From the NCBI RefSeq assembly GCF_001653235.2, contig NC_035792.1:4836001-4900000 (forward strand): 64,000 nucleotides of DNA, given 5' to 3'. This DNA comes from Pochonia chlamydosporia 170. Its lineage: Eukaryota; Ascomycota; Sordariomycetes; Hypocreales; Clavicipitaceae. A program made the position numbers and the translations under genes. Under the pieces are notes generated by a model. It did no database searches. It had not been told where the DNA came from and saw only the letters and a list, made by a program, of their open reading frames with translations. This document shows positions 24,101-36,664 of this stretch, piece after piece (position 1 is the stretch's first letter; the number at the start of each line of letters is the position of its first letter).

Positions 24101-24395
24101 TCGTTTGCTTTGTGATTTTGACCCATCAGTATCAGTCCTCATTCAAACCTGAAGCGGGACTTCAGTAACACGACCTGCATGGCGAGGAATTGAAAGGTTT
24201 CTTTATACGTTGTTGTACCATCACTCGCTTGTACAAGGCATGATCAACCCAACGAGAGCTGCAAAGAGCTAGCTTTGGTTAAATTTTGTTAAAGAGTAAA
24301 AAGAATTTGAATCGGACGAACATTTTCAACGGCCAGCCTTACAAAGATCAACCAGCCCACCAACCACCCTGGGAATTTCCGTTCCCATTTTGCCC
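21174..24395. other. Gene-free spacer and pyrimidine-rich leader zone
   Basis: About 3.2 kb without a convincing gene. Its first part follows the transporter stop. From about 23750 to 24030 the + strand is strongly C/T-rich, as is common around promoters and leaders of well-expressed fungal genes, here upstream of the MscS-family gene. Confidence 0.55.
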
Positions 24396-24403
24396 TATAT
24401 AAA
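24396..24403 (+). promoter_or_regulatory. Candidate TATA box of the MscS gene
   Basis: TATATAAA lies 145 bp before the ATG at 24541, a sensible core-promoter distance for a fungal gene with a short leader. Confidence 0.5.
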
Positions 24404-24540
24404 CGTTTCACGACACCTTTTGAAACACCTGCTGTCGATCATCCCCTGACGTGACTGCTCGGAAGCAGGAGACATTCCAGCAGACACCACTCAAAAGGAG
24501 GCCGAGACCCTTCTTTTTTTGGTCTTTTCCTTCTTTTGCG

Positions 24541-27312
24541 ATGCCAAGCAGGCATACCTCTCTCGCATCGCGAAACTCGGGCTTCCTCCCGCTGGGAAAT
24601 AGATCGCGAACCGAAATGACCGACAATGGCATTCCCCTGACCACGGTCAGAAGCAATGCCTCTACTACGGGCGCACGCAAGGCGAATCCCGGAAACTCGA
24701 CCTCGTATGATTCTACATCGCAAAATGGCTTCGAAAAGGCTCCGGGCGAGCTGCATCACCGACATGCTGGGCGTCGGCGGAAACATGGCGAGGACAAATT
24801 GGGTCGCAGAGGCACCGGCGGCTCTGATGAGGTCAGCGTAAATTTTCTCGGCAGACTTTACGCCAAGATTGTCGGATTTTCCGTCGTTACTCGCTATATG
24901 GTCTACGTTGTTCCTATCGGAATCCTCTTGGCTGTGCCCGTTCTCGTCTTTGCCTTTACGACTGCTGGAGATGGCACCAGAGTCGGCGGCGAGGATGGTC
25001 CCACTCTCTTCAACCTTTTTCTTTGGATTGAGATATCTTGGTGCTCGCTCTGGATAGCCAAGATCGTTGCCTGGGTGCTCCCCAAGGTCTTCATGTTCTT
25101 CTGCGGTATTGTCAGCATGGGTGTTCGAAAATATGCTACGGTGTTGAAGAATCTGAGTATTACTCTGTCAATCTTCTTCTGGGCGCTGGCGACCTGGCTC
25201 ACGTTCAAGGGTCTTTTCCGTGACCCATTGAGCCAAAACGTTGGGTGGGTGACCAACCTTGAGCGAGTCCTCGGCGCATTGTTTGTGTCGTTGGCTGTGC
25301 TGTTAATCGAAAAGGCCTTTGTCCAGCTGATTGGCGTGTCTTACCATCAGCGCTCGTTTGCCAACAGAATCAGGGCCTCCAAGCGTGAAATTCATCTGCT
25401 CGGAATCCTCTACGACGCATCGCGGGCTTTGTTCCCCATGTACTGCGAGGAGTTTGCGGAGGAAGACTACATCATCAACGATAGCATCGAGATGATGTTG
25501 CGCGGAAAGAAGAGCAAGATCATTGGCGGAAACGGCGCCGCTACTCCTATGAAGATTATTGGCGATGTTGGCCGTTTTGGCGACAAGGTTACCTCAGTCG
25601 TTGGCCATGTTGCCAAGGAGATTACCGGAAAGCAAGTGTTCAACCCAAACTCGGCCCACTCCATTGTCCTTGAGGCCCTCGAGAAGAAGCTCCCGTCCGA
25701 AGCCCTGGGCAGACGCATCTGGATGTCGTTTGTCCTCGAGGGCAAGGACGCACTCTACCTAGAAGATTTCGAAGAGGTTCTTGGTCCCGCGTACAAGGAC
25801 GATGCTGAAGAAGCCTTTAATATGATAGACTCAGACTTGAACGGCGACATTAGTCTCGACGAGATGGTTCGCAAGGTCGTTGAGATGGGCACAGAGCGCA
25901 AGGCTATTGGGGAGGGTATGAAGGATATCGGTCAGGCCCTCCGAGTTTTCGATAAGGTCTTGATGTTTGTGGTCTTGTTGATTACCATTTTCATTTTCCG
26001 TAAGTTACTCCCCACGCCTACAGAAACAAGCGGACTAGCTTGCTAATGTTTCTGTTCACAGTTGCCTTTTTCAGGAGCAGCATCGTCGCCACTATAGCAA
26101 CGGCTGGAACGGCGCTTCTCTCACTGTCTTTCGTCTTTGCTGTGACCACCCAGGAGTTCCTCGGTTCTTGCATTTTCCTTTTTGTCAAGCATCCTTATGA
26201 CGTGGGCGACAGGATTGAAGTCGGTGGTACGCAGATGCTGGTTGAGAGGATCTCTCTGCTGTACACCGTCTTCACCAAGACTGCTCAGAACCAGATTACT
26301 CAGGTAGATACCTTTTTGCCCCGTTCTTTTATTTGTGTGTGAACTGCGCCAGCTGACGACCGGACAGGTGCCAAACATTGTGCTGAATAACCTTTGGATC
26401 GATAATGTTTCTCGCAGCAAGGCCATGACTGAATCATTCCAGGTTGATGTTTCCTATGATACGTCGTTTGAAGACATTGAGCTGCTTCGCATCGAGATGG
26501 AAAAGTTTGTCAGGCATCCCGACAACTCTCGCGACTTCAAGCCCGACTTCACCATCGGGGTTGGCGGCGTCAACAACCTCGACAAGCTTACGCTCGAAAT
26601 CTCCATCCAGCACAAGTCCAACTGGCACAATGGCGTCGTCCGCGCAACCCGCCGCTCCAAGTTTATGTGCGCCTTGGCCCTTGCCCTCAAGAAGGTCCCC
26701 ATCTACGGCCCTGGCGGTGGTGCCGAGGCTTTGGGCGGACCTACTAACCCAACTTATTCGGTTGCCGTGACGGACGCATGGGCAACAAACAGCCGTGACA
26801 ACGCTGCCAAGGAGAAGGACGCTGGCCGCATGATTCCCGCCCAGGTCGGCCAAACAGACGCCGAGGCTCGCGCTGCTGAGCAGAACGCCGCCGCGGAACT
26901 AAACGCCCGGTCACTGGCGGTGGAAACGGCGGGCAACTGGGACATGCGCGACGACAGATCCTTCACCTCTCGATCCCCTTCGGACGACCCCCGACGGTCA
27001 AGAGAAATTGACTCGATGCGCAACGATCTTCTTAAGAAGGAGAGTCAGCGCGGGCGCCGAAAAGCTGGTGAGGGCCTCCAAACACTCAGTCCCACGGAGA
27101 CACACGGGACACACTCGGCACACAGCCCTCGCCTAGGGACCTTTGATGAAGAAGCTCAGACTGGCATTCCCCAGCGCTTCTACAGCGTCAGCCGTAGCCA
27201 CGAGCCTGCCATCCAGGAAGATGAGCAGGGCCTTCACCCTTCGGCCTCTCAGCGCCACGGACAGGGCTTGTCTCACCATCCTTCGCGGGGTCCTTCGCCG
27301 GCTCATCGCTAA
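24541..27312 (+). CDS. MscS-family mechanosensitive ion channel with EF-hand
   Basis: Exons 24541-25999, 26062-26303 and 26368-27312 encode 881 residues. I chose the ATG at 24541; the frame is open upstream but only with a GTG. A disordered basic N-terminus is followed by several membrane helices (from R-Y-M-V-Y-V-V-P-I-G-I-L-L at about residue 120). A canonical EF-hand loop occupies residues 430-441, D-S-D-L-N-G-D-I-S-L-D-E, with ligands at positions 1, 3, 5, 7 and 12. The pore-lining helix and beta domain follow, including F-V-K-H-P-Y-D-V-G-D-R-I. The tail after about residue 690 is disordered. This architecture matches fission yeast Msy1/Msy2, calcium-regulated channels of the ER that act in hypo-osmotic shock. 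The gene converges on the Zn2Cys6 gene, with 278 bp between stops. Confidence 0.93.
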
Positions 27313-27590
27313 GGGCTGGCTCGCCTTTTGTTAAAAAATTGACATGAAATCATGAATGGGGCCACCGTGGTTATTTTGGATTTTAATATAGATTTGGGTA
27401 TGCATTTGTTTTGACACGGTTAGATCTGTGTAGGCTAGGCATAATTTGATGTCATGAATTATAGATTGGGTGGTGCCATCGAGAGTCACAATGCATGTGT
27501 TATGGTGAAATCTATTGTTGTTATATCTGCAAAATAGGGGTTGCCATGGCTGTAGCCGCCTCTTGATGGCATATATACATGGCCTATATA

Positions 27591-29819
27591 TTACAGCTCT
27601 GACGCCTCCAACTGCGCAAGAAGTTGTAGATGCCACTCAAATTCCCGTATACTGAGGCTAAATCTCAGCAAGTTGCGCTTCCCCATTGCAATGGCCTCTT
27701 CCACCCCCTGTGGCAAGACGTCTCGAAACGCCTCGTGCATGCCCACAACCTTGAGTATGAGGATGTATGTAAATGTTCTGTGAAATAGATCAGTAAGGAA
27801 GCCAAATACATTTGTGGAATCCAACGTCGGAACTTACGCCATTCCCGTTGCAAAAAGACAAGTCATGCTGTTGACGACGGGGGTATCAAACACGCGAATG
27901 AACCCAACACAGCCGTCTAGACACAATCGACAGCGGTTCAGAATAGCCGCCTTCTCAGCGTGGTCATGTAAGTGCTCCGCGTTGAGCAAGACATATTCCA
28001 CGAATGGCCTATGCACAATATGCTGACAGGCGTAGTACCGACCCTTCAGACGGAGGACATTCCACGGATTATTGCCATAGGCATGGGCGTCGGAATCGCC
28101 AGGCGTATGGGGCGACTCAATGACGGAATAGCTCCCCAGGTGAGAAGGGCTCTGCAGCAGAAAGTTGGGAATGTTGTGGAAGATGTCGTCCTGGTAGGCC
28201 CAGAAGTCTTCCGTGACGCGCAGCAACCACTGCACATAGGTTGAGTGACTAAGGCGCAGCTGGTCCTTGGTGTCGTAAATCATGCTGTGCACGCGGTTGA
28301 GGAAGCGTCGTATAGCGGCGTTGGTGCTGATTTGAAAGGCGACGAACTCGGCGCTGGGGGCAAGCTTGGGGTCTTGGTCGTCGTGGGCGAGGACGCCTCG
28401 CTCGGGGTACGGGACGACTTCTTCGTACAAGGCGATGCCGGAAGGGGGTGTGATTGAGATTTCGGATACAAAGTCGCCTTCGTGGATGAAGGCTAGCCAG
28501 TAGAGGCGGCGGAAGGACTCGGAGAAGGATTCTGGGTTGGGGAGGAGGGATGCTCTGCCGGTGTTAGATTGGGAGCGTGAAGATGGAATATGTTTTGGGG
28601 GGATAGGAGAAGGGTGAAGATGGATGATGTGTTTGGGGATGTACCGTTTTGCTAGCATTGCGCATTTGATGGATGTGGTGTGAGACCAGGAGAAGGCTTG
28701 GGCGACTTTGCCTTGGGATCCCATGTACAGACTGCAGTTTTTTTCTTAGTATGAGGACGTAAGAGTCGAGTAGAGTTGAAGCATCAAGTTGACGGATTGT
28801 GCTTTGGGAAAAGGTTGGATGTCGTACCTTGCCAGCATTGTGCACTGCGCAGCCTCCAAGGTGAGACTCGGCAGCACATATCCCAATAGTAACTGAGCCT
28901 TTGACCACAGTTCGTTTCTCATATCGGAGAATTGTGTCGTGGTGTTGTCTGCCAACGGTGTCGAGACTTGCTGCACATCCGCATTATGGTCATGCCGACT
29001 CTCGACAAGCGTGAGACCAGACTGGACCAAATTACCCATGCAGAGGGACAGGAGCAGCAGACAATACTGTGCCGTGGTCAACGGCGGCCGTCTGTACTCG
29101 CCAGAGAGCTGTTCCGCGGCAAAGACATCTTCCAGCTGCTGCGAGGACTCTGCGTAGGTCAACAGAGGGAAGAAGACGTTGACGCCTTCGAAAAAAGCTT
29201 GGATAGACTGGCGGTGTTTGTCGAGCAGTTCGGCTGCGCGGGGGAGATTCTGCCCCTGGAAGAGACGCCAGTTCAAGGTGTCAGAGGGAAGATCTTCTTG
29301 GTCGTCGAGCTGGCCAGAGAAGAAGATGTCTGTGCCTTTGTTGGAATGGAGTCGGCTTGGTGGAGGGACAGAACCTGCGCCTATGCGTGTCAGGAGTTGG
29401 CGGACATGGGGCCAGTTGAGGACGTGGTTGGCGTTGGCGGTGTGACTTAGTGGGACTGGAATACTTGATTCCGGTTCAGAGTCGTTGGGGATTGCGTGAC
29501 GTTGTGGGAGTTGATGTGAGGGTGGTGATGCTGCTGCTGCAGTTCGACTACCGTTCAAATGCTCGGCTCTGGACGCTGCTGGCGGCGATGCAAATATCCT
29601 GTCCTCGAGAGCCTGTATCCGATCCAGCAATATCTTGGTACCCGGGTCTATCCGCAACTGCTGGGAATCGGCATAGACGCATTCGACGTTGCGCTCGACG
29701 CAGAGACTGCACCTTGGTCTTCCGGCGTCGCAACGGGTTTTGCGAGCCCGACATGTTGTGCAAGCTAGCCAGGCGCGGCGTCGAGTTGGGAATGAGGAAG
29801 CGCCTGTAGAGTTTGTCAT
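27591..29819 (-). CDS. Zn(II)2Cys6 transcription factor
   Basis: Exons on the minus strand (29819-28828, 28731-28645, 28554-27838, 27777-27591) encode 660 residues; all phases agree. The N-terminal binuclear cluster has Cys at residues 20, 23, 30, 37, 40 and 47 (C-x2-C-x6-C-x6-C-x2-C-x6-C), preceded by a basic R-R-R. A linker and short coiled coil (K-I-L-L-D-R-I-Q-A-L-E-D) follow. The middle-homology region begins near F-F-P-L-L-T-Y and continues through F-R-R-L-Y-W-L-A-F-I-H-E, the usual fungal-specific factor domain. Target genes cannot be read from the sequence. The nearest candidates are the divergent sedolisin gene, 1.5 kb away, and the convergent channel gene. Confidence 0.88.
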
Positions 29820-31192
29820 GATGACATTTTCTTGTCATGTTAGGCGAGGCATGACGACGTGGTTGATGGTGACTCGGACATTGACTCGGGATGGAGTTTG
29901 GATTCGGCGTTTTGCGTCCGGAAGTGGAGAGCAATGTAACCAGAATGCTTGCGAGTTCCGGACCGGCGACGGTTTGTGATGGGTCTCTGCTCGGCTGTTG
30001 TGGGCATGAAATGAATGCCTTTTCTATTAGGCTTCTTTATCTGTTTTCTTTGTGTCATGTGTGCCAAGCCGAGCGAGCGTGGTCTCTGCAGGAACACTTC
30101 ATATTTTGAGCACAGGTGAGACAAATTGTCAAGTATTTCAACCTCTTTAATACCCATCCCAAAGACTTGGAACTCTGGTCAACTCACAGCTCACAACACG
30201 GGCGAACATTGAAGCTTGTCCCTATATCGGCTGCTAACTGCACATTGTTGCAGAAATTGGTGCTATTTTCGACTTGCCATCACCAGCCATCAAATCCTAT
30301 CAACTAGTGCATTTGCATGTGCATCTCAGTTCAATCCAGCCCTTCTTTGTTTGCCTGCTCCTTTGCCGTCGACAATTCTTCCGACTCTGAAGTGTGGACT
30401 GACGGCGTGGCTGAAAGTCAATTGTGCCTCCCAGGAACAGCCGCTGTTTCACCTCAATCCAAACTCGAGATTTTGTCAGCTGAACATGACCTTTCTGCCA
30501 TCAAACAAACTGCAGACACGCTTCTCCAACTCTTCCCCTCATTCTTACGTCTCCAATTCGACATCCAAACTTGATCCCCGGACAACTCTTCTGAGCAAGT
30601 CTAAAGTCAATAGACCCAGGCACAAGACCTTTTGCAGTGGCTTCATCAGCCCAAGCCACAATTTTTGTCCGAGGCAGCACCAAAACCTCCAGGGCTTCCA
30701 ACAATCCTGCCAAACGCATCTCATTTGACAATTCGACAGCACCGACTCATCGCGTGATAGCTCTGCTATGGACTCAAATACAGCTATCGGCAGCACATTG
30801 CCGAGTTGTCGACTATCATGGCTGAGCATCACGGTCCCGGTTTGCCGATCAGAGCCCCGGACTTGAACCAAAACGGCAGGTCGAAACACACATCGCTGCT
30901 GGGGTCATCTTTTACCTGCCCGAAGTTGAAGAATACCGCTGCCAAAAAACTGAGGAACTCGACTTAAGCAGACTGGCTGGAAACCATGCACAGAAGGCTT
31001 GCATAAGGCCAGACTTGGATTGCTGTTATCGCCAACGTCAACTGTTCTTCTCCAACGCCACGCCGACTTGTATCCTTGAACAGATGCCTCTTGTTCCGGG
31101 TATTCGGCAGCGAGCAATGCCCTACACGATATGGCGATGTCATTTATTCGCGGAGTCGGGATGGTCCAGCTCTGGGAGCCATGGAACATACA
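29820..31192. other. Divergent intergenic region
   Basis: About 1.4 kb between the Zn2Cys6 factor and the sedolisin. It must hold both promoters. I see no coding signal or repeat. Confidence 0.5.
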
Positions 31193-31198
31193 TATATA
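31193..31198 (+). promoter_or_regulatory. Candidate TATA box of the sedolisin gene
   Basis: TATATA lies 126 bp before the ATG at 31324. It is a weak match, supported by position only. Confidence 0.35.
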
Positions 31199-31323
31199 CT
31201 CGCAATGACAATGAAGAGGCAGCTTGACGAGTGCTCGCTCACCAGGCCAATTGAAGCACCTAGGCCTGCTCTTTTGGTCCTTTTACTCCAGAAACCTGCG
31301 GAACAGAAGGAGAAACCAAAATC

Positions 31324-33363
31324 ATGGTTCAGCTCGTAATGAGAGCTGCCATTGTGGTTGCTCTGTCGGCTGCCTCAGCGCTGGCCCTGCCCTCGAACAA
31401 CTATGTCCTTCACGAGGCTCGAAATCCGACTCCAACTGGCCAATTGAACACGCATCACCAATGGAAGCGCGGAAATCGCATTCATCCAGATGCAGTCATA
31501 CCGTTGCGAATTGGTTTAACACAGAGCAACCTTGACCTGGCCCACGACAAGCTCATGAGCGTTTCCAACCCAGACTCGGAACACTTTGGCAAGCACCTCA
31601 CCGAGGACGAGGTTCACGCCCTGTTTGCACCATCAGATGATACAGTCACCGCTGTTCACTCCTGGCTCGTCGACATGGGCATCAATAGAACCGAAATCCG
31701 CAGGTACACCAACAAGGGCTGGCTGGCCCTGGATGTCCCCGTGTCCAAGGCCGAAGAGCTGTTCCAAACCCAGTATCATGAGCATGAGCACGATGGCACT
31801 CTCAAGATCGGTTGCGACAAGTACCACGTTCCGAAGCATCTGTCCCAGCACATTGACTATATTATCCCCGGTGTCAAGCTGTCACCCGTCATGGTGAAGC
31901 GCTCAGTCGAGGACAAATCGCTGGAGAAGCGCATCACCCCCCAGAATAAGAAGAACTGGAAGCCCAAGAAGATTCCTCCCCATGAGTCGTTCTGGAAGCC
32001 TCCTCCGCCTTCAAAGCTGCCTCCGGACCTGCAAGACTGTGCACGAAACTTTACGGCCGTTTGCTACCGCGCCCTGTACCAGATCCCATCCTTTAGCATC
32101 CCGGTTCCTGGCCATCAGCCTGCTGTTTACGAGATTGGAGATACGTATTCCCAGGACGACATCAACTCTTACTTCCACAAGTACACCCCCTACATCCACA
32201 ATGGAACACATCCCACGCTGCAGTCCGTGGATGGTGCGCAGGCCCCTGTGCCCTCAAATTCACCGCAGAACGGCGGCGAGTCAGATATTGACATTGACAT
32301 TGTGCAGTCGCTCGTCTGGCCGCAGTCCATGCTGTTGTATCAGGTGGATGACATCTACTACTCCACGCAGAGCAACCTCTCTGGCTTTCTCAACACCTTT
32401 CTCGACGCCTTGGACGGCTCATACTGCCACAAGACGGACTTTGGCATCACCGGAGACAGCCCTGGCATAGACCCTTCCTATCCCGACGCTCGTCCTGGGG
32501 GGTACAACAAGCCGGAAATGTGTGGAACATACAAACCCGCCCACGTCGTCTCCATCTCCTACGGCGAGAGCGAGCTCGACGTGCCCAAGAACTACATGCA
32601 GCGCCAGTGCAACGAGTTTCTCAAGCTCGGCCTCCAGGGCACCACCGTTCTCGTCTCCTCAGGTGACTATGGCGTTGGGATCGGTCCCGGTGCAGATGCC
32701 TGCCTCAGCGGTTCTGGCCAGACAAACACCATCTACAATCCAGGAAACCCCGTTGCCTGTCCCTATCTCACCTCTGTCGGAGCAACGCAGCTCAACCCAG
32801 GCACAACCATCCAGGACGCCGAAGCTGCGCTCCAGACGCCTCTCGGTCCTGGCTCAGAGTTCTTCGCCAGCAGCGGCGGCTTCTCCAACTACTTCCCCAT
32901 CCCCGACTACCAAAAGTCGGCCGTGCAGTCGTACTTTTCGAAACACGACCCCGGACACCCGTACTACATTGCCAATGCGGACGCCTCCAATATTGGCGAG
33001 AATGGCGGCTTGTATAACCGTGCGGGCCGCGGCATCCCGGATATTTCGGCCAACGGCGCCAACTTTCGCGCATTTACAAACGGAACCAACTTTCACTGGT
33101 TTGGCACTAGCCTGGCTGCACCGTTGTGGAACGCCATCATCACCTTGATTAACCAGGAACGGGCCTTGATTGGCAAGAAACCCGTGGGTTTCATCAACCC
33201 CGTGTTGTATAAGAACACGGCTGCGTTGACGGATATTACTCTTGGCTCGAATCCTAACTGCGGCTCGAGCGGGTTCTCTGCTGTGCCGGGGTGGGATCCT
33301 GTTACTGGTTTGGGGACGCCCAAGTTTGAGAAGCTTTTGGAGTTGTGGCTGAGGTTGCCGTAG
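31324..33363 (+). CDS. Secreted sedolisin / tripeptidyl peptidase (MEROPS S53)
   Basis: Intronless 679-residue preproprotein. A signal peptide (A-A-I-V-V-A-L-S-A-A-S-A-L-A-L) is followed by a pro-kumamolisin activation domain (L-R-I-G-L-T-Q-S-N). A Lys/Pro-rich linker carries two K-R sites (K-R-S-V-E-D and E-K-R-I-T-P) where a Kex2-like protease could cut. The catalytic domain starts near residue 240 (L-P-P-D-L-Q-D-C). Catalytic residues can be placed: Glu319 and Asp323 in G-E-S-D-I-D-I-D, the oxyanion Asp448 in V-S-S-G-D-Y-G-V, and Ser596 in G-T-S-L-A-A-P. The C-terminal calcium site is D-I-T-L-G followed by G-W-D-P-V-T-G-L-G. Such enzymes are acid-active serine-carboxyl peptidases that remove tripeptides from extracellular protein. 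All key residues are present. Confidence 0.95.
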   Translation: MVQLVMRAAIVVALSAASALALPSNNYVLHEARNPTPTGQLNTHHQWKRGNRIHPDAVIPLRIGLTQSNLDLAHDKLMSVSNPDSEHFGKHLTEDEVHALFAPSDDTVTAVHSWLVDMGINRTEIRRYTNKGWLALDVPVSKAEELFQTQYHEHEHDGTLKIGCDKYHVPKHLSQHIDYIIPGVKLSPVMVKRSVEDKSLEKRITPQNKKNWKPKKIPPHESFWKPPPPSKLPPDLQDCARNFTAVCYRALYQIPSFSIPVPGHQPAVYEIGDTYSQDDINSYFHKYTPYIHNGTHPTLQSVDGAQAPVPSNSPQNGGESDIDIDIVQSLVWPQSMLLYQVDDIYYSTQSNLSGFLNTFLDALDGSYCHKTDFGITGDSPGIDPSYPDARPGGYNKPEMCGTYKPAHVVSISYGESELDVPKNYMQRQCNEFLKLGLQGTTVLVSSGDYGVGIGPGADACLSGSGQTNTIYNPGNPVACPYLTSVGATQLNPGTTIQDAEAALQTPLGPGSEFFASSGGFSNYFPIPDYQKSAVQSYFSKHDPGHPYYIANADASNIGENGGLYNRAGRGIPDISANGANFRAFTNGTNFHWFGTSLAAPLWNAIITLINQERALIGKKPVGFINPVLYKNTAALTDITLGSNPNCGSSGFSAVPGWDPVTGLGTPKFEKLLELWLRLP

Positions 33364-33589
33364 TACGCAGTCGTTGGGTTGTGTATATTAGCCTTAGCCA
33401 AGCAACCATGTCTGTTCGGTCTGAAACTAAATAAACATTGGATAACGAATGTAGTTTGTCTTAAATGATAACTAGCTATAGAGCCGACGCACAGGACTCA
33501 ACTCATCCCCTTGTCATCACGGCCCAAACTTCTGTTCAGACTATGCAGTCCTTTCCACCTTTGCCGAGAGAGAAGGATACTCAAAAGTA

Positions 33590-35568
33590 TTAATCCTGAA
33601 CCTGTGAGACTGCTGCGTAGCCTACTTTTACGCCCTGTTTCGACTCTGACACTGGTGTCCCAGAATCGGAATCGGATGCGGAAGTAGGTAGACGTCGTTT
33701 GCGATGGATAATGCTATAGACCATACATGTCAGATCATTGAACATTTGTCATGAAAGAAGTTGGAGGAACTCACAAGAAACCTCCAATCACGGCAGCCAA
33801 AACTGGGACGCCAACACCCACGCTCACCCCAATGATCATTTTGCTATTCACACCTTGGCCATCCCCTTCCGCAGCGCCACTAGTTGACGCGGGTCCAACG
33901 TTACCAGTTCCTGATGTCGTGGTTGACGGCGGTGGTGGTATATACGATTTTGGCTTACCAGACAAACCTGTCAGTGGCAAACTGTCGTTCCCAAAGTCAA
34001 CCGCCGCAAACGCGGTGACTGACGGCGTCGACCAGACGGCTCTGGACCCGGAGGCAACCGTGCTGGTGAGGGTTTTGGTAACCACATTGCGCGAGACTGT
34101 TTGTAGCGAGGCCGGGCAATTCACCAGTCCCTGGGACTTGCAAGCCACTATACTGTAAGTGATCTTTGTAGTGGTTGTGGTTGTCGACATGCCATCGTCA
34201 CGCCTAAACGCAAGTCCCGACACAGCCGGGGTTGTTACCGTTGTTGTTGCCTTTCTTTTGGTTATACAGGCGGCAGCAAGAGTTGTATAGTATATGGGAA
34301 CTTCTGTGGCGGGAGTAGGTCCGTACGTGTTGCCCAAGAGGTTAACTGTTGCGCCGGCTGCAGCGCCAATTGCAAACTTGTAGTCCTGAACGACGCGGAG
34401 AGCACAATTGTCTCGTTTATCAGTGAGTCCAAAGTTAGCGGTGACGTTGGTTACAAACTCTGCAATGTTTGCGTAGATGCGGGCTTCAACGCCGGCTCCG
34501 AATTCAAGTTTCTGGATATTGCTTTTGAACTCTGGTAGTGAGATGCCCGCGCGCAACTGAAGACGCAAGAGGGCTTTAAAGACGGTGCTTCCGCTTTCAA
34601 TTGTAACGGGCAAAAACTCAAACTTGCCGCCGTGTCTATCTCGCCAACGGTTAGTGACTGACCAGAAGGTGCGTCGTGGTGAAAACTAAACTCACAGCTG
34701 CAAATCGGATGCTTCCTTGCCAAAAAGAACTATCTTCATAATCATCTTTTTTTCCAGCCTGATATGGAACCCATTGCGGATCTCAATCTCATTTTCTACG
34801 CTGAGGATCAAGTCAAACGAGAAGACGGCTCCAAAGAGCAAATCCGGCCCAAGGCTGAGCCCGAAACTCTTGGAGGAGTAGAGCGGAATCGTGTACGTCA
34901 GTCCTGCCGATATGACTGTGCTGAGCTCTACGTAAAGCTCTGTATCTTCAAACTCAACTTGTAAATCGTACCCGGGAAAGTCGAGGTCCACGTTGAAGTC
35001 AATTTGCGGAGGAGGCACTTCCCTGATTTCATCGGGTATTTCGTTCAAAGTTTGATTCTTGATATTGCCCAGGGCCACCTGAGTGATGTTACTGAAATAG
35101 TCTTTGATGGAATCTAAGGCTTCTTTGGCTTCCGTTTGGACGTCGTCTATAACTTTTGTTGCGTTGAAGGACCCATTGACGGTCAGTTTGGCTCTAGCCT
35201 TGCCTTTGAGGTAGCATTTGGTGCAAGATATTTGCACCCCGGCCGAAGCTTCAATGTCGGCTTTGTTGTTGCCGGCCAGGTTGTCATTTCGGCTGTGGCA
35301 GAGTTAACTCTTCGGTCGGGACTCAACAGGCAACTAGGAACACACTATTCAAAGAGCGTTCTGTCAATTAACGCATAATCAAGTGACGTGCTGTTGTCAA
35401 ATAGCACTTCTGAATCTAAGTTTCGTGCAAATTATCTAGGCGCCGACGTATCTCAAGAATTGTGTCTCCCGAGTTGTATCCTGGCGGGTTTCGCACATCT
35501 AATTCGGAGGAAAAGGCGGCAACAACACGGATGTAAGACACCAAGACAAGGAGCATGTAGTACCACAT
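33590..35568 (-). CDS. Single-pass membrane protein of unknown function, 5' frame interrupted
   Basis: From the minus strand, an ATG at 35568 opens a clear signal peptide (M-W-Y-Y-M-L-L-V-L-V-S-Y) and about 50 codons, stopping near 35419. Coding then resumes in another frame (D-S-E-V-L-F-D-N-S-T) and continues through exons ending at 35346, 35292-34696, 34635-33775 and 33713-33590, whose splice phases agree. The extracellular part has a Cys pair (C-T-K-C-Y) and N-glycosylation sequons. A Thr/Ser-rich stalk precedes one membrane helix (I-I-G-V-S-V-G-V-G-V-P-V-L-A-A-V) and a basic cytoplasmic tail (H-R-K-R-R-L) ending V-S-Q-V-Q-D. The architecture resembles fungal wall-sensor-like proteins, but I recognise no family. 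One missing T near 35420 would join the two 5' frames; a true frameshift or a base-calling error are equal possibilities. Confidence 0.6.
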
Positions 35569-36650
35569 TTTGGATAAGACTTGACATATTGAAAGAAGGA
35601 CTCAGTTACGGGTTTACTGAGCCCTTTATCAGACACGGAACAAGTTAGAGAGCCTTGTTGTAACTGTTAGTATTAGAGCCAACAGTGCAACGAACATGCG
35701 GCATCGAGGTGGGGATTTGGTGTTGTGTAAACGTTGGTCCCTACATGCAACTCAATCCGGAAGCGTGTCTCATAGCTGTGCATGCAATTAATTGCCAGAT
35801 TCCTCGGTGCAGGTGTTTCAAGGGGTTCAGGTGAGAGACTGTGCAAAGCATCAAGTTGTTGCCATGTGCGAGGTTTCTCACTGTCTCTGGTCTGCAAGTT
35901 GTCATTCTAAACGGACAGAGAAACTAAATCCCCATCTCTTTAGAAACTCAAATCTCGCTGTGTTCCTACTTCTTCAGAGTCTTCGTGTAACAACCTTGGC
36001 CGTGCGGGGATTCTGATGTTGTTAAGTTTGGGTTACGGGCTACTGCTTCATTTGCAACTGCGCATGTTCCTAACAAGCACCGGATGTACTCTGTACCCTG
36101 GTGATGAGCGAATAGTCGAGTTGCATATGCAAGTTGGCTGGCCGGACAAAGCCAACACCGCTGTTGTCATACAATAATTGCAGCAAACTCGGCAGCCACC
36201 AACCCCATGACAGGATACGTCGTGTTAGAAGATTGTCGGAGGACCAAATGACAAAGGAATCCTTTCCAATCTACAGATTCTTCACGTCCCATGTGCAAAA
36301 TCACGCCATTTGTACCTAGTGGGAAGCAAATATAACAAGAGCTGAGCCGAGCTGGCTTGATCGAGACTCGAGACCACAGCGCGCTCATTTGATCCGCAGC
36401 AGCAAACAAGCTGGTGTTTGCCATGACCCTGCAACGATGACCAATTATTGTGATTCATGTAGCCGCTGGAAGACGCGGTTGTTAGCCTGCCCATCTTTCC
36501 CACCCACCAAGCCTGGTGCGTGATATCACAGCAGGCAGAATTGCACGTACCATGAGTGATTGCCTCCTTTGGCGCCAAGACAACGGACAGGGCAACTGCA
36601 GGACTGAACACACCGGTTCGGCTCAGCCTGTGTGTTTCGTGCAAGGTATG

Positions 36651-36664
36651 CGGAGTACGGAGTA
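36651..36664 (+). repeat. Tandem CGGAGTA motif
   Basis: Two adjacent copies of CGGAGTA. The same core occurs as TACGGAGTAC at 14976-14985 and 16194-16203 and partly at 51064-51071, always in non-coding DNA. Confidence 0.7.
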
